A DNA stretch of 64,000 nt from Lytechinus variegatus. Lineage: Eukaryota > Echinodermata > Echinoidea > Temnopleuroida > Toxopneustidae. Made by a program: the position numbers and the translations under genes. Below the pieces are notes generated by a model. That model had not been told where the DNA came from and ran no database searches. It saw only the letters and a list, made by a program, of their open reading frames with translations. The stretch covers positions 19,737,361 through 19,801,360 of the forward strand of contig NC_054756.1 of NCBI RefSeq assembly GCF_018143015.1. The letters run 5' to 3'. Every line of letters begins with the position of its first letter. Positions within the stretch are counted from its first letter, which is position 1. Below are positions 1 to 10,815 of this stretch, piece after piece.

Positions 1-41
1 GCTGGAGAATATCAATTTCCATCATTCAATTTTTTGTTGTT

Positions 42-80
42 TCATAAAAGATGAATACAGCGTAACATCCAGTCTTCAGT
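42..80 (+). promoter_or_regulatory. possible TATA-like box and cap region of the H4 gene
   Basis: A TATA-like CATAAAAG lies at about 43-50. About 30 bases downstream is a TCTTCAGT stretch near 73-80 that loosely fits the pyrimidine-rich cap site of sea urchin histone genes. This leaves a leader of about 35 bases before the ATG at 112. No further histone promoter element can be checked because the window starts at position 1. Assignment rests on spacing only. Confidence 0.3.
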
Positions 81-96
81 ATCGTACAACAACTAG

Positions 97-321
<225 letters not shown>

Positions 322-1340
322 CGATACATGTGTAGTTTTTTTTTTCATCTATATAGGTCTGGGGGATTTCTCAGGGTTTATTTTTCTTATTCACCGAACT
401 ATTTATTTTCTATCATTATTTTTGTGTTTATTTATAATTCTTTTATTTATTCTTCATTTATTTATACTTTATCTCATTATATACTTTCATCTCATTATTT
501 TTTTTCATTGTTTTGATTATATTTTCCAGTTTTTTATTATTTTGTTTTATTATTTCTTCTATATTTCTATCTTTTAACTTTTTGTTTATTTTTGTAGATG
601 TGTATATCTATCTTTTTCATATATGGAGGGGGTTGCCACCTATTTTCACTATCTATTTTTCATCTTTATTTTTTCAGAGGAAGGAGAAAGATAACAATGT
701 TGTTGTGGTTTTTGTTCTTGTTGTTTTATTAGTTGGCTGTGTAGCACTATTACAAGTGATTTGTCTAAGGCTACATCGGAAACCGCTGTTTAATTAGCTG
801 TCCTTGTCACTGCCCCAGTTTAAGGTTTGTTTATAACATGGAAAATAGATGAAGAATTTCATGAGTGGGAGTATAAAGCTTGCCTTGAATATATTAATTG
901 AAAATTTAAAGGTCTGCAAGCTAAATGATGGTAGTTGCAGTAAAACACTAATTTCCTGAGAAAGTCTGTAAAACCAAGGTTAAGTATGACTACATCATCG
1001 TGGATCTAGATCTGGTACAGTTACATAAACTGAACTTTGTGAAATCATAAAATCTAAGCTGAAATACGATCACACTGAAGATCGCCAACACAGATGGGAC
1101 AGTGTATTATAAGAAATAGATCAAAAGAAAATGACTACTTAGAAAAGATGTAAGTTTTTAGAGATTTCTGAAATGACCTGTAGTTAATTCCTGCGCAAAA
1201 CAAGGAAACAATGAAGCATACAATGCGATCTGAAGGAGATGTGAACCCCTCAGGAATGTGGGTTATACACACAAAAAAAATCAATAATTTTAAAAGCACT
1301 TTTGATGGTAGTATGTCTATGCAATGGTGATAGCAGAGTT
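322..1340. other. T-rich non-coding sequence
   Basis: The + strand is strongly T-rich up to about 680 (long TTTTAT runs). Beyond that it is ordinary AT-rich sequence. The short open frames here are low-complexity products. No second H4 exon (FLENV... or its DNA) can be seen. Confidence 0.6.
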
Positions 1341-1344
1341 GGTG

Positions 1345-1830
1345 CATTAGCAGTGGTGGTGGTGGTGGTGGCAGTGTGTTAGGATGGTGGTGGTGTTGTG
1401 GGGTTTGTTGGGATATAGGTCATGATGTACTTAGTGATGATGTGGCAATGAAGGTAGTGGTGGTGGTGACTTAATGAATATGATTACTGTATTGTTAGCC
1501 TTGGTGGCTTGATGGTAGTGATGGTGTGTTGCAACAGTCACTGTGGTACAAGTGGTAGCGGTTCTTACTATAGGGGCAATGCTTGGAAACGGTGATATTC
1601 TTAATGGTGATGTGTTAAGATGTCAGTGTGTTCATTATGGAGGTTAATCAAGGTAATGCTGTTATTTGTGGTGATGCCATTATGTCGCAACCGTTTTGGA
1701 GGTGAAGGTAGCGATGGGAAAGTGGGTGCTTGGAGGAGTGCTCTCAATGTCAGAGGTGATCATAGCCAAAAGACAGGTAATGATGGAGACGGTGCACTGG
1801 TTGTCATGATTGTATCACTATGAAAGGCCA
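1345..1830 (+). repeat. GTG/GAT-rich imperfect triplet repeat
   Basis: Runs of GGTGGTGGTGG, GATGGTGG and TGATGGT are interspersed with unique bases over about 480 bases. They are typical of decayed GTG/GAT microsatellites. The open frame at 1620-1823 within it is composition-driven. Confidence 0.6.
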
Positions 1831-2311
1831 AAGTCATCTCTGACAAGTGCCTTTAGAACAGACGAATCATATTACATAACCATCATATTCAAGCATTCCA
1901 GAACACAGTCATACAGAGCGAACCAACCATAGACCACTAACCAAACACCATCATCAATGAATCATGTCTTGTATAAGCAAGGGTTACACTCTTGGCAACA
2001 TCTACTGGACACATATTAAGTTAATTAAAACTCGTAAATCAAATGCTAGACTACGGACCAGGAGTGAAGCTTCAAATTACATGCTTGCCTAATTACAAGG
2101 CTGTATATTATGTAATAAGACACCTCCAGATGCACAATATACTACTGTACCAAGTAACCCATTTACACAAATTCATTTGAAATTAATAATTAGGGTAAGT
2201 CAAACATAATCCTGATACATATTAAATGGAAATTATAAATCTAGGTCATAAATCTAGGTCAGCCCCCCACTTTTTTCCCAAAACTATATACAACAAGGCA
2301 AACGCCAAGCG
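1831..2311. other. unique AT-rich spacer
   Basis: Nothing gene-like is seen on either strand. Confidence 0.5.
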
Positions 2312-2648
2312 TTGTCTCGCCTGTATATTGCAGTCATGAAGAGACTGCATGTCAAAACTATGCTATATGACTTCTGAGGCTGTCAGCAGTTTAGGGGGTG
2401 AATTGTGGTTCTCACAGCTTACATATGCATTAATGGTATAAGCCTACTTTATCCATAGAAAATCAGATAAAACTAAGAATGCTGTTAATACTATGAAGCT
2501 ACAATTATTTCCATGCAAGTGGAAATGAATGTTAGTGAAAAAGAAAGTAATTGATAATAATGTGAGTAAAATTGTAAAATTAAATTAATTATTCAGGTGT
2601 AATGAAATGCCAATCTTTAGCATTATGTCGGATGATGGTAGGGGCATA

Positions 2649-3695
2649 CCGTAAGTAACGGTGTATTAACCGCACCTTTTTCTCGGCGGGGCGGAAGCAA
2701 AAGTCGGGGGTGCGGTTTATACACGGTGACGGGTCTCAGCCAGCCCGCCGTAACCCCTCCCGTACATGTACGATGTCTGCCAGTTCACAACACATCGAGT
2801 GGCCGGGCGTAGCCGCCCAGGCAATGTCGTTTAGAGGGGTATGAGCCGCGGGTAATGGGAAGCGATTATTGCAATATTAATTAAATGTTGTCCATAACAA
2901 ACGCACCCACCTTCATGACACTAATTTTGACTTTATTCTCGGTTCAAAGTAGTGAAGTTCCCTGGCGAATTTAAAGAGACGCCAAGCATACTCGGTAATA
3001 TTTTGTCACCGCTGAGCGAGAGTTGAGTGAGCTTAGAGATTGCGTTGTAATGTGGTTATAGTGCGACTTAAGCTGGCGCTATTCAAAGTCCCGTTTCGCG
3101 CCAGCTTGTTTTTTTTCCTTCCTGTTTGATTGTCACAAGATACCAGGTAAACCACGCACGAGAGAGACGGCAAGAAGCCGTAAAAAACAAATGGAAAAAA
3201 TGCCAATTTCTTTGTTTCTTGAACCTTCCTATAATCCCGTATCCAAAATTCATGCTAAGACATCAAATTTCTGAAAGTGATTGTGAGATTGTGATGCAAG
3301 AAATGTGAATGTTTCTTCCTCCTACGCTGGGCCTGGGAAAGACACAGATCATAATTTGATAAGATGTACTGGCATGACTTGTACTGTATCGTAGTTTGCA
3401 ATGTAATGGCAGTGCTGTGTGTGTACACTGTGACTGTGAGGTGAGCGAGTGTGTAAGTTGCCAATATTGTCGGGACCGTTCTTTCTTTCTAACATTTGTA
3501 GATGAATTGATCAAGAACAGCATATATCTGCATACCGGTAATCTCTTTGGATACTTTGAAATCTTAAAAAACTTAGATATTGTTTCTTCGTACCTCAAAT
3601 ATGCATGTAAATGTGAGAAGATTTTTTTTTTTTTTTAGTCCAAAGTCGGGGGTGCGGTTAATACACGGGTGCGGTTAATACACCGTTACTTACGG
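2649..3695. mobile_element. non-autonomous pogo/Tc1-mariner-like DNA transposon
   Basis: There are perfect 28-bp terminal inverted repeats: 2649-2676 begins CCGTAAGTAACGG and 3668-3695 ends CCGTTACTTACGG. The element is flanked on both sides by the dinucleotide TA (2647-2648 and 3696-3697), the signature duplication of Tc1/mariner/pogo transposons. A second GTGCGGTT-TATACAC motif recurs just inside each end (about 2709-2726 and 3649-3667), like repeated transposase-binding sites. The 1,047-bp body has no intact transposase; the 60-residue frame at 3126-3308 is not recognised. The family assignment within the superfamily is inference. Confidence 0.75.
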
Positions 3696-3951
3696 TAACT
3701 TCTCTCAATTTGTTTTGTACAGTCTACAGTATTACCAGAACATGCGCATGCAGCAAATCTGAAGGGTAACATTTAAGAAACTTTGACAGCTTTTCTGTTG
3801 TACCATTGGCAAATTTGTGTGAATATCATAAATGGTGCCAAAAACTATAGCTCATTAAATAACAGTTTTTAAAGAATAAACAAGTAAAATACAAAGTCTG
3901 GTTCAGGTATAGAGAGTACTGAGTTCGTGTTAAAAAGTATAAAATTATAAA

Positions 3952-4650
3952 CTTGACCTGCACCTTCAAGAGACACACCTTTTGTATGAATTTGGCAATC
4001 CTACCTCGAAGATATAAAAAGTTATTGTGTGTACAGCACAGCACAGTGCCAGTCATGGAAAGTTCATTGACCTTTGACCTTAATCAAATTCAACTCTTAT
4101 TCGAACTTGACCTGCACCTTCAAAAGATGGACCTCTTGTATGAATTTGGCAATCCTACCTCGAAGATATAAAAAGTTATTGTGTGTACAGCACAGCACAG
4201 TGCCAGTCATGGAAAGTTCATTGACCTTTGACCTTAATCAAATTCAACTCACATTCGAACTTGACCTGCACCTTCAAAAGATCGACCTCTTGTACGAATT
4301 TGGCAATCCTACCTCGAAAAAATAGAAAGTTATTGTGTGTACAGCACAGCACAGTGCCAGTCATGGAAAGTTCATTGACCTTTGACCTTATTCAAATTCG
4401 GCTCACATTTGAACTTGACCTGCACCTTCAAGAGATGGGCCTCTGTTATGAATTTGGCAATCTCATTTCCAAGCTATAGAAAGTTATCGTGTGTACAACA
4501 CAGCACAGTGCCAGTCATGGAAAGTTCATTGACCTTTGACCTTATTCAAATTCGACTCATATTCAAACTTGACCTGTGCCTTCAGGAGATGGACCTCAGA
4601 TATGAATTTTGTGATCCCATCTCAAAGCTATAGAAAGTTATTGGGTGTAC
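3952..4650. repeat. 154-bp tandem repeat, 4.5 copies
   Basis: The phrase CTTGACCTGCACCTTCAA starts at 3952, 4106, 4260, 4414 and (diverged) 4568, an exact 154-base period. Each unit also carries AGCACAGCACAGTGCCAGTC and TTCATTGACCTTTGACCTT. Successive overlapping 83-residue frames come from the repeat, not from a gene. The array lies inside the element at 2312-4733. Confidence 0.9.
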
Positions 4651-4733
4651 AACAATTGTTGACGACGATGCCGATGCTGCCGACGCCGGAAATAGTGATG
4701 CCTATGTCTTGCTCCACTACGCAGGCGAGACAA

Positions 4734-6730
4734 AAACGTAAAAGTGACCATATGATTGCTATTTTTTGCATGGTCAGCTCCCCACTTATGGCTCAGCCAA
4801 TATATTCAGCCTGGAGCAATCTTTAAGCGAATTCTAAATGAACTTGTTAAAGTTTGCCAAGATCAGTCAAATTATTTCAATTTGACATATTTGTATAAAA
4901 TATTAAGTTCCTCCCCCTTTACTCTTTCAGAGAGAAATTGAGAAATTTGTATTTTGGTTTGTTTTCCATGGTTAACAGCAACTACATTTCTATTTTAGCC
5001 TAAATACATTGGGGAAAATGAAAATTTATTCATACAAAAGGAAACATTTATAAAAAAAATGCAATCTTATTCTTTAAAGTGTTATAATCTCCAATTCTTC
5101 CAAATTGAAAACAAAATGTATCAATCAGATTAGAAAGATTAAATCAATTTCCTTGACCTCAAAACAAATTTTGATTCACCTGGGCCTTCTTGTGATCTCA
5201 TTACATCACTTTGATAGGAATATCACAATACTTTATTCCATCATTATCATTTTATCAGATTTACTTATTATTCTTGCACAATAGAGAAAAAATAATGTGT
5301 AAAGGTTCAGTATTTTCAGAACTCCCAGAGCAGGAGCACTCTCAAGAATTAAACTTTGGAATAACAACATTTTCCAAATGTTTTTTCCAACTTTGCATAA
5401 AGCTAACTCCAATATTTTCAAGTGTTGGTTCAAACCATTTAAAGTGGTAAATGCAACACTTAGAAAAGGGTTGTAACTCCTCCAACCTTTCAAATGTCGA
5501 TATAACATGTCATTTTTTAGAAAGAGATAAGTAGAATTTCATAAAATGAACCCCCCCAAAAAAAAAAAAAAAAATAAATAAACAAATAAATACTAGAAAA
5601 TATACAGACCATTTCAAGACTCCAGTATCAAATCGGAGTAAGCACCCTACCCACACATCAACATATTTTTAAATTTCAAAAGGTTATTTATTCATTTTTT
5701 TAAGAATATTTACCAAATTATAATGAATCCTAATACAAGATTACTTTCTTTAATACTTATTTTATCAATTGGATCAACCCTCAAAACAGAAGAAATAGAT
5801 ACCAAAATAAAGAGAATGATTCTAATTAATTGAAAATGAAAAATTATTCCCACCTAAAAAAAAATAATTAGATTATAAAAAGATATAAAGCATAACGATA
5901 GTAGTAGTAGTAATAATGATAATGATAACAATAATATTTTAATAACATCATTTTCATGATGCACCACTTAAAATTAATAAATATAATTCTTCAAAATCAC
6001 AATCAAATTTATATTCAATTATACAAAAAAGCAGCAAAATATTAGTTGAACTTAGCTAGACAAATTAAAACTAATTTAATCAAAATTTAATTAAATATGT
6101 ATTTTCAAATATTGCATTACATATCCTCCCCCCCCCCATTTAAAATTTTAGTCTTTAGCTCTGATTAACTAGATTTTAAAAACTCAAATGGTATGTCAAT
6201 ATCATTTTAAAAATGGTATTCATAAACTGATCTATCAACAATACATACAATTATCTTTCAAAGGAAATCTCAGTGACCAGAGAGTCCAGCAAGCACTCTG
6301 CACTGATTTAAATCTGATTACAGAGCCCAGTATCCATTATCAGATTAATTCACTGACCTCTGGTAAGCAAAGGGACAGTTGCTGGTCACTTATTGTTTGA
6401 ATCTTAAGTGACCATTTGTCTCTTTAGGTCAGACCACATTAAAGACAAAGGTGATGTGTAGTAGTATTGACCAATCAACGAGGAAAATGGTTATCTATAT
6501 ATAGTAGTGGACAAACGGGATTATGGAATTCAATAAGGGATGGGACAAAATATACACATTTCATATACACGGTGGCATTTGACAAAAGTTGTGTTCTGTA
6601 TAGGAATGGATGCCATACACTGTAATTTGAAACACCACAATGGTTACAAGTACATGCTTGATATTGGCAAAGAGCTCATTCACAATTGAAACAGAAAAAG
6701 GGGACAACTTTCTAACTCTCTTTCCATCTG
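4734..6730. other. AT-rich non-coding sequence with homopolymer tracts
   Basis: Contains an A-tract near 5556-5575, a GTAGTAGTAATAATGATAATG stretch of degenerate triplets near 5900 and an oligo-C at about 6128. No supported gene. Confidence 0.5.
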
Positions 6731-6744
6731 TCTGTCTCTGTATG

Positions 6745-7085
6745 TCTCTCTTTCTCACTCACACACACACACACTCTATCTCTTTCACACACACTCTCTC
6801 TATCTCTTTCACTCACACACACATACTCACTCTATCTTTCTCACACACACACTCTCTCTCTATCTTTCTCACTAACACACACACCCACTCTATCTCTTTC
6901 TCACACACACACTCTCTCTCTCTATCTTTCTCACTCACACACACACCCACTCTATCTCTCTCTCACACACACACTCTCTCTATATATTTTACACTCGCAC
7001 ACATACACAAACACCCTCTCTATCTCTCTGTCACACACAACTCTCTTTCTCTCAAGCTCTCTCCCTCATACTTTCTCTCCCCATA
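6745..7085. repeat. compound (CA)n/(CT)n microsatellite
   Basis: Alternating CACACA and CTCTCT blocks with TATCT joints recur about every 60 bases. The 181-residue frame over it (6640-7185) is almost entirely Ser/Leu/Thr/His and is composition-driven. Confidence 0.85.
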
Positions 7086-7449
7086 CCAGTGGTTAAACAA
7101 CTTCTCAATACAAAGTAGAAAAGACAGAATCTTTCATTCTTTTTCTTTCTTTCCCTTTCTCTCCCCCTCCAATCTCTTGGGGTAGTGATTCAGACTCTAG
7201 TGATTCCATGGGTGTCTGAGGTCTACACTCTTTCAAACAAGATCTTGATTTCTCTCATCAAGAAAATCATGTTGTGCCACACTAACCTTGGCAAGGTAAA
7301 TAGGCAACCAATAGTATGCATTCCTCAGTGCAATAGCACTGATATACCAGTTCAGCCATAGCCGGGTATGGTGCAGCAAGAAAATACATAACCTCCAATA
7401 GCCCAAAGTTGTCGTGCTACTATATAGACTATACTATTATAATTATCTG

Positions 7450-7800
7450 TCAAATAATAATAATATTCCGCCTTTATATAGCGTTTAATACGTCGGAACA
7501 ACGTCTCTAAGTGCTTTACAGACATATTACCCCGGTCATCGGATCCTTTCATGCCCGCATACAATGTATGCACCTTCTCCACTCCCTGGGGAGCATTCCA
7601 ACAAGAGTTCCAAGACTCAATTGCTAGGCATACTACATTTAGGCTTTCACATCCTACCGGGTACCCATTTAACACCTGGGTGGAGAGTGGCAAAGTGTGG
7701 ATTAACGCCTTGCCAAAGGACGCTAGGCCATGGTGGGATTTGAACACACGACCCTCTGATTACAAGGCGAGAGTCAGAACCGCTACACCACGACGCTTCC
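7450..7800 (-). mobile_element. tRNA-derived SINE (reverse orientation)
   Basis: Read on the minus strand from about 7797 there is a tRNA-like head: GTGGTGTAGCGGTTCTGAC (A-box-like), then GTGTTCAAATCCCACC (B box). A tRNA-unrelated body with CCACCCAGGTGTTAAATGG follows, then a 3' end rich in ATT/TAT. Body fragments of the same family recur at 8975-9160 and 59000-59170. SINEs are short retroelements transcribed by RNA polymerase III. Confidence 0.7.
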
Positions 7801-8345
7801 ACAAATGGAAAATATCTATGAAATGAAAGAAAATATTCTTTTAGTTATATACATGCTCATTTCATATCTGGGGTAGATAGCACATGCCTATCCAATATCC
7901 ATTTCTTCATGATTTTATGATCACTAATATGACATAGGACATTTATTAAATACTGGGAGAGTTTGACCACATCGAAAGTAGTAAAATAAAATATTGAAAG
8001 GAGCTTGAGTAGAGAGATATGGAATACAAATATAACAGAGAAACAAGGAGAAATAAGAGTATTTACAAAAAGAAAAAAATATATACCATTTATTTCTTTT
8101 TGCAGTACTGTTGGTAGATGTTCTCCAAACAACAAATGAGAGCAATATGAGTATTGACGACATGTATATCCAGTCATCAGATGTCTGTTTGTCTGAACAC
8201 AAATATTAGAATATTAATTGTTTCTTTACTTTCACTGTTGTTGCAGTTATGATTTACATCAAATATTTCACTGTTTTTATTTTTATATTATGTTTTTACT
8301 TTGTAAATCTTTCTCAATTCAGCCACTGGCTGTGAAGAAATAATT

Positions 8346-8945
8346 AAAGGACAAGTCCACCCCAACAAAAACTTGATTTGAATAACAAGAGAAAAATTCA
8401 ACAAGTATAACACTGAAAATTTCATCAAAATCGGATGTAAAATAAGAAAGTTATAGCATTTTAAAGTTTCGCTTATTTTCAACAAAGTAGTTATATGAAC
8501 AAGCCAGTTGCATGCAAATGAGAGAGTTGATGACATCACTCACTCACTATTTCTTTTGTATTTTATTATATGAAATATTTTTATTTTCTCGTCATTGTCA
8601 TGTGAAATGAAGTTTCATTCCTCCCTGAACAGGTGGAATTCCATTATTTTAACATTTTGTGCTTCAGGCAAAGAGGTCCTAATCGTCAAATTTGTAAAAA
8701 ATGACATATTGTATAATTCAAACAATAAAAAACAAAAGAAATAGTGAGTGAGTGACATCATCAACTCTCTCATTTGGATGTAACTGGCTCTTTCGTATTA
8801 CTATTTTGTTGAAAATAAGCGAAACTTTGAAATGTCATAACTTCCTTATTTTACATCCGATTTTGATGAAATTTTCAACATTGTGCTAGTCTGATTTTTT
8901 TCTATTGATTCAAATCAAATTTTTCTGAGGTGGACTTGACCTTTA
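8346..8945. mobile_element. long inverted-repeat element (MITE/foldback), 600 bp
   Basis: The left end AAAGGACAAGTCCACCCC and right end GAGGTGGACTTGACCTTT are inverted. Most of the arms are also inverted copies: the ACATCCGATTTTGATGAAAT, AAACTTTGAAATG and CATCACTCACTCACT motifs occur in both arms. Related copies lie at 37187-37803 and, as a short version, at 13629-13787. No coding capacity. Confidence 0.75.
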
Positions 8946-8974
8946 AACCTTCAATTCAATATATGTGCTTTCTC

Positions 8975-9160
8975 CAGTCCCTAGGGAGCATTCACATCCT
9001 ACTTGACATCCATTTGACACAAAAAAGATTGGTGAAGTGTAGAATGACAGCCTGCCAAAGGACACTGGTGCCATAAAATGATCTGAAGACATGCACCTCC
9101 GATAACAGCATAAGAGTCACTACCACTCACCCGGTACACCATAACACTTGCATAAGGGTG
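8975..9160 (-). repeat. diverged SINE fragment
   Basis: Shares CCTAGGGAGCATTC, TTCACATCCTAC and GCCAAAGGACACT-type phrases, in the same order, with the SINE at 7450-7800. It ends in a decayed tRNA-like head near 9130. Confidence 0.45.
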
Positions 9161-9424
9161 TAATCGTAGAGGGCATCTTTAAAAAAATATGATGTAACAC
9201 TCAACTAGTAAAACATTAAAAAAAGACATACAGGAAGGGAAACCTCTCAAAATGAACATACTCCTGTATTGAAAATCTTTAAATATATGTTTGAAAAAAC
9301 ATAAAGAACTTAATGCCAGAGGTAGATACCATACAAGCCTAATTTTGTTTGTGCTGTCTATAAACAGAGAAAGCCCTTGAACTTTTCAAGAGGTTCTAGA
9401 ATTTAAAGTGATTATTCATGCAAT

Positions 9425-9535
9425 GCAGAGAAGTCTAATTAAGGAAATTAAGCAATGGCTGGGATTCAAACCCACAACCCTCTGTTTCAAAGTCCGAAGA
9501 CTAATCCACTGGCCACAATGCTCCACACATATTGC
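9425..9535 (-). repeat. tRNA-like SINE head fragment
   Basis: The minus strand shows a B-box-like GGGTTTGAATCCCAGCC preceded by a possible A-box region about 35 bases upstream. It is too diverged for a functional tRNA gene. Confidence 0.45.
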
Positions 9536-9733
9536 CATATTTCCAAGTAATTTTTTTTTGTATAAGTCCTGAAGGAGGATATTCCTGGACCAACTTGTGC
9601 AATGATCATATAATTATAATTATGATAAATGTCCATGACTATATAACAACCAAGGATTTCTATTCTGGTCCATTAAATACATCAAGCAAACAAAAAACAG
9701 CAACATAACACAACAAGTGGAATGCCTCTGGCC

Positions 9734-10815
9734 GTCTCACCTGCACCACACGGTTCAATATAGCAGCAGTGCTGACTTTGAATACTACTCTAACTCGCAC
9801 AAGATGTTCAGTGATACATGGTTACTCTTATGTCCACTTTTTATGAACTAGACCAATAAACTTACAGAGACATGATGGTTATTCAACAAAAAACCCCAAC
9901 ATGGCCAAAGTTCATTGACCTTATATGAACTGTGACCTTGATCATGTGACCTGAAACTCGCACAGGATGTTCAGTGATACTTGATTACTCTTATGTACAA
10001 GTTTCATGAATCAGATCCATAAACTTTCAAAGTTATGATGGTAATTCAACAGATACACCCAGTTCGGCCAAAGTTCATTGACATTTGACCTTGGTCATGT
10101 GACCTGAAACGCGCACAGGATGTTCAAAGATACTTGATTACTATAATATCCAAGTTTAATGAACTAGACCAATAAACTTTCAAAGTTATGATGGTAATTC
10201 AACAGATACCCCCAATTCGGCCAAAGTTCATTGACCCTAAATGACCTTTGACCTTAATCATGAGACCTGAAACTTGCACAAAATGTTCAGTGATGCTTGA
10301 TTACTATTATGTCCAAGTTTCATGAATCAGATCCATAAACTTTCAAAGTTATGATGGGAATTCAACAGATATCCCCAATTCGGCCAAAGTTCATTGACCC
10401 TAAATGACCTTTGACCTTGGTCATGTGACGTGAAACTCGTGCAGGATGTTCAGTGATACTTGATTAACCTTATGTCCATGTTTCATGAACTAGGTTCATA
10501 TATTTTCTAAGTTATGATGACATTTCAAAAACTTAACCTCAGGTTAAGATTTCGATGTTGATCCCTCCAACATGGTCTAAGTTCATTGACCCTAAATGAC
10601 CTTTGACCTTGGTCATGTGACATGAAACTCTAATAGGATGTTCAGTAATACTTGATTAACCTTATGGCCGAGTTTTATTAACTAGGTCCATATACTTTCT
10701 AAGTTATGATGTCATTTCAAAAACTTAACCTCAGGTTAAGATTTGATGTTGACGCCGCCGCCGCCGCCGTCGGAAAAGCGGCGCCTATAGTCTCACTCTG
10801 CTTCGCAGGTGAGAC
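9734..10815. mobile_element. satellite-bearing element with short inverted termini
   Basis: Left terminus GTCTCACCTGC (9734-9744) is the exact reverse complement of the right terminus GCAGGTGAGAC (10805-10815). Inside are five to six diverged tandem units of about 153-190 bases. Each contains a TTCATTGACC phrase, CATGTGACCTGAAACTCGC, ATGTTCAGTGATACTTGATT and AGTTATGATGG. A GC-rich stem (GCCGCCGCCGCCG...CGGCGCC, 10754-10787) sits just before the right end. The gene content is nil. A strongly diverged relative lies at 34005-34320. Related to 2312-4733. Confidence 0.6.

Larger units (their letters stand above)
2312..4733. mobile_element. satellite-bearing element with short inverted termini (interrupted copy)
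   Basis: The left end has TTGTCTCGCCTG at 2312-2323 and the right end has its reverse complement CAGGCGAGACAA at 4722-4733. Just inside the right end is a GCCGATGC...GACGCCGG segment. This layout matches the second copy at 9734-10815, whose termini are GTCTCACCTGC/GCAGGTGAGAC and whose right end also has a GCCGCC-rich stem before the terminus. Both contain internal tandem repeats with the phrase AGTTCATTGACCTTTGACCT. This copy is interrupted by the TA-flanked element at 2649-3695. No transposase frame is visible, so it is probably non-autonomous; superfamily unknown. Confidence 0.5.

Noticed and set aside
3953..4826. Series of overlapping 72-96-residue + frames with similar peptides
   Set aside because: Generated by the 154-bp tandem repeat (154 is not a multiple of three, so each frame shifts in the next unit); no start, domain or splice context.
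6640..7185. 181-residue + strand frame
   Set aside because: It consists of translated (CA)n/(CT)n microsatellite.
7730..7797. Apparent tRNA gene on the minus strand
   Set aside because: Anticodon loop and acceptor stem do not fold properly; the sequence continues into a repeated SINE body found elsewhere in the window.
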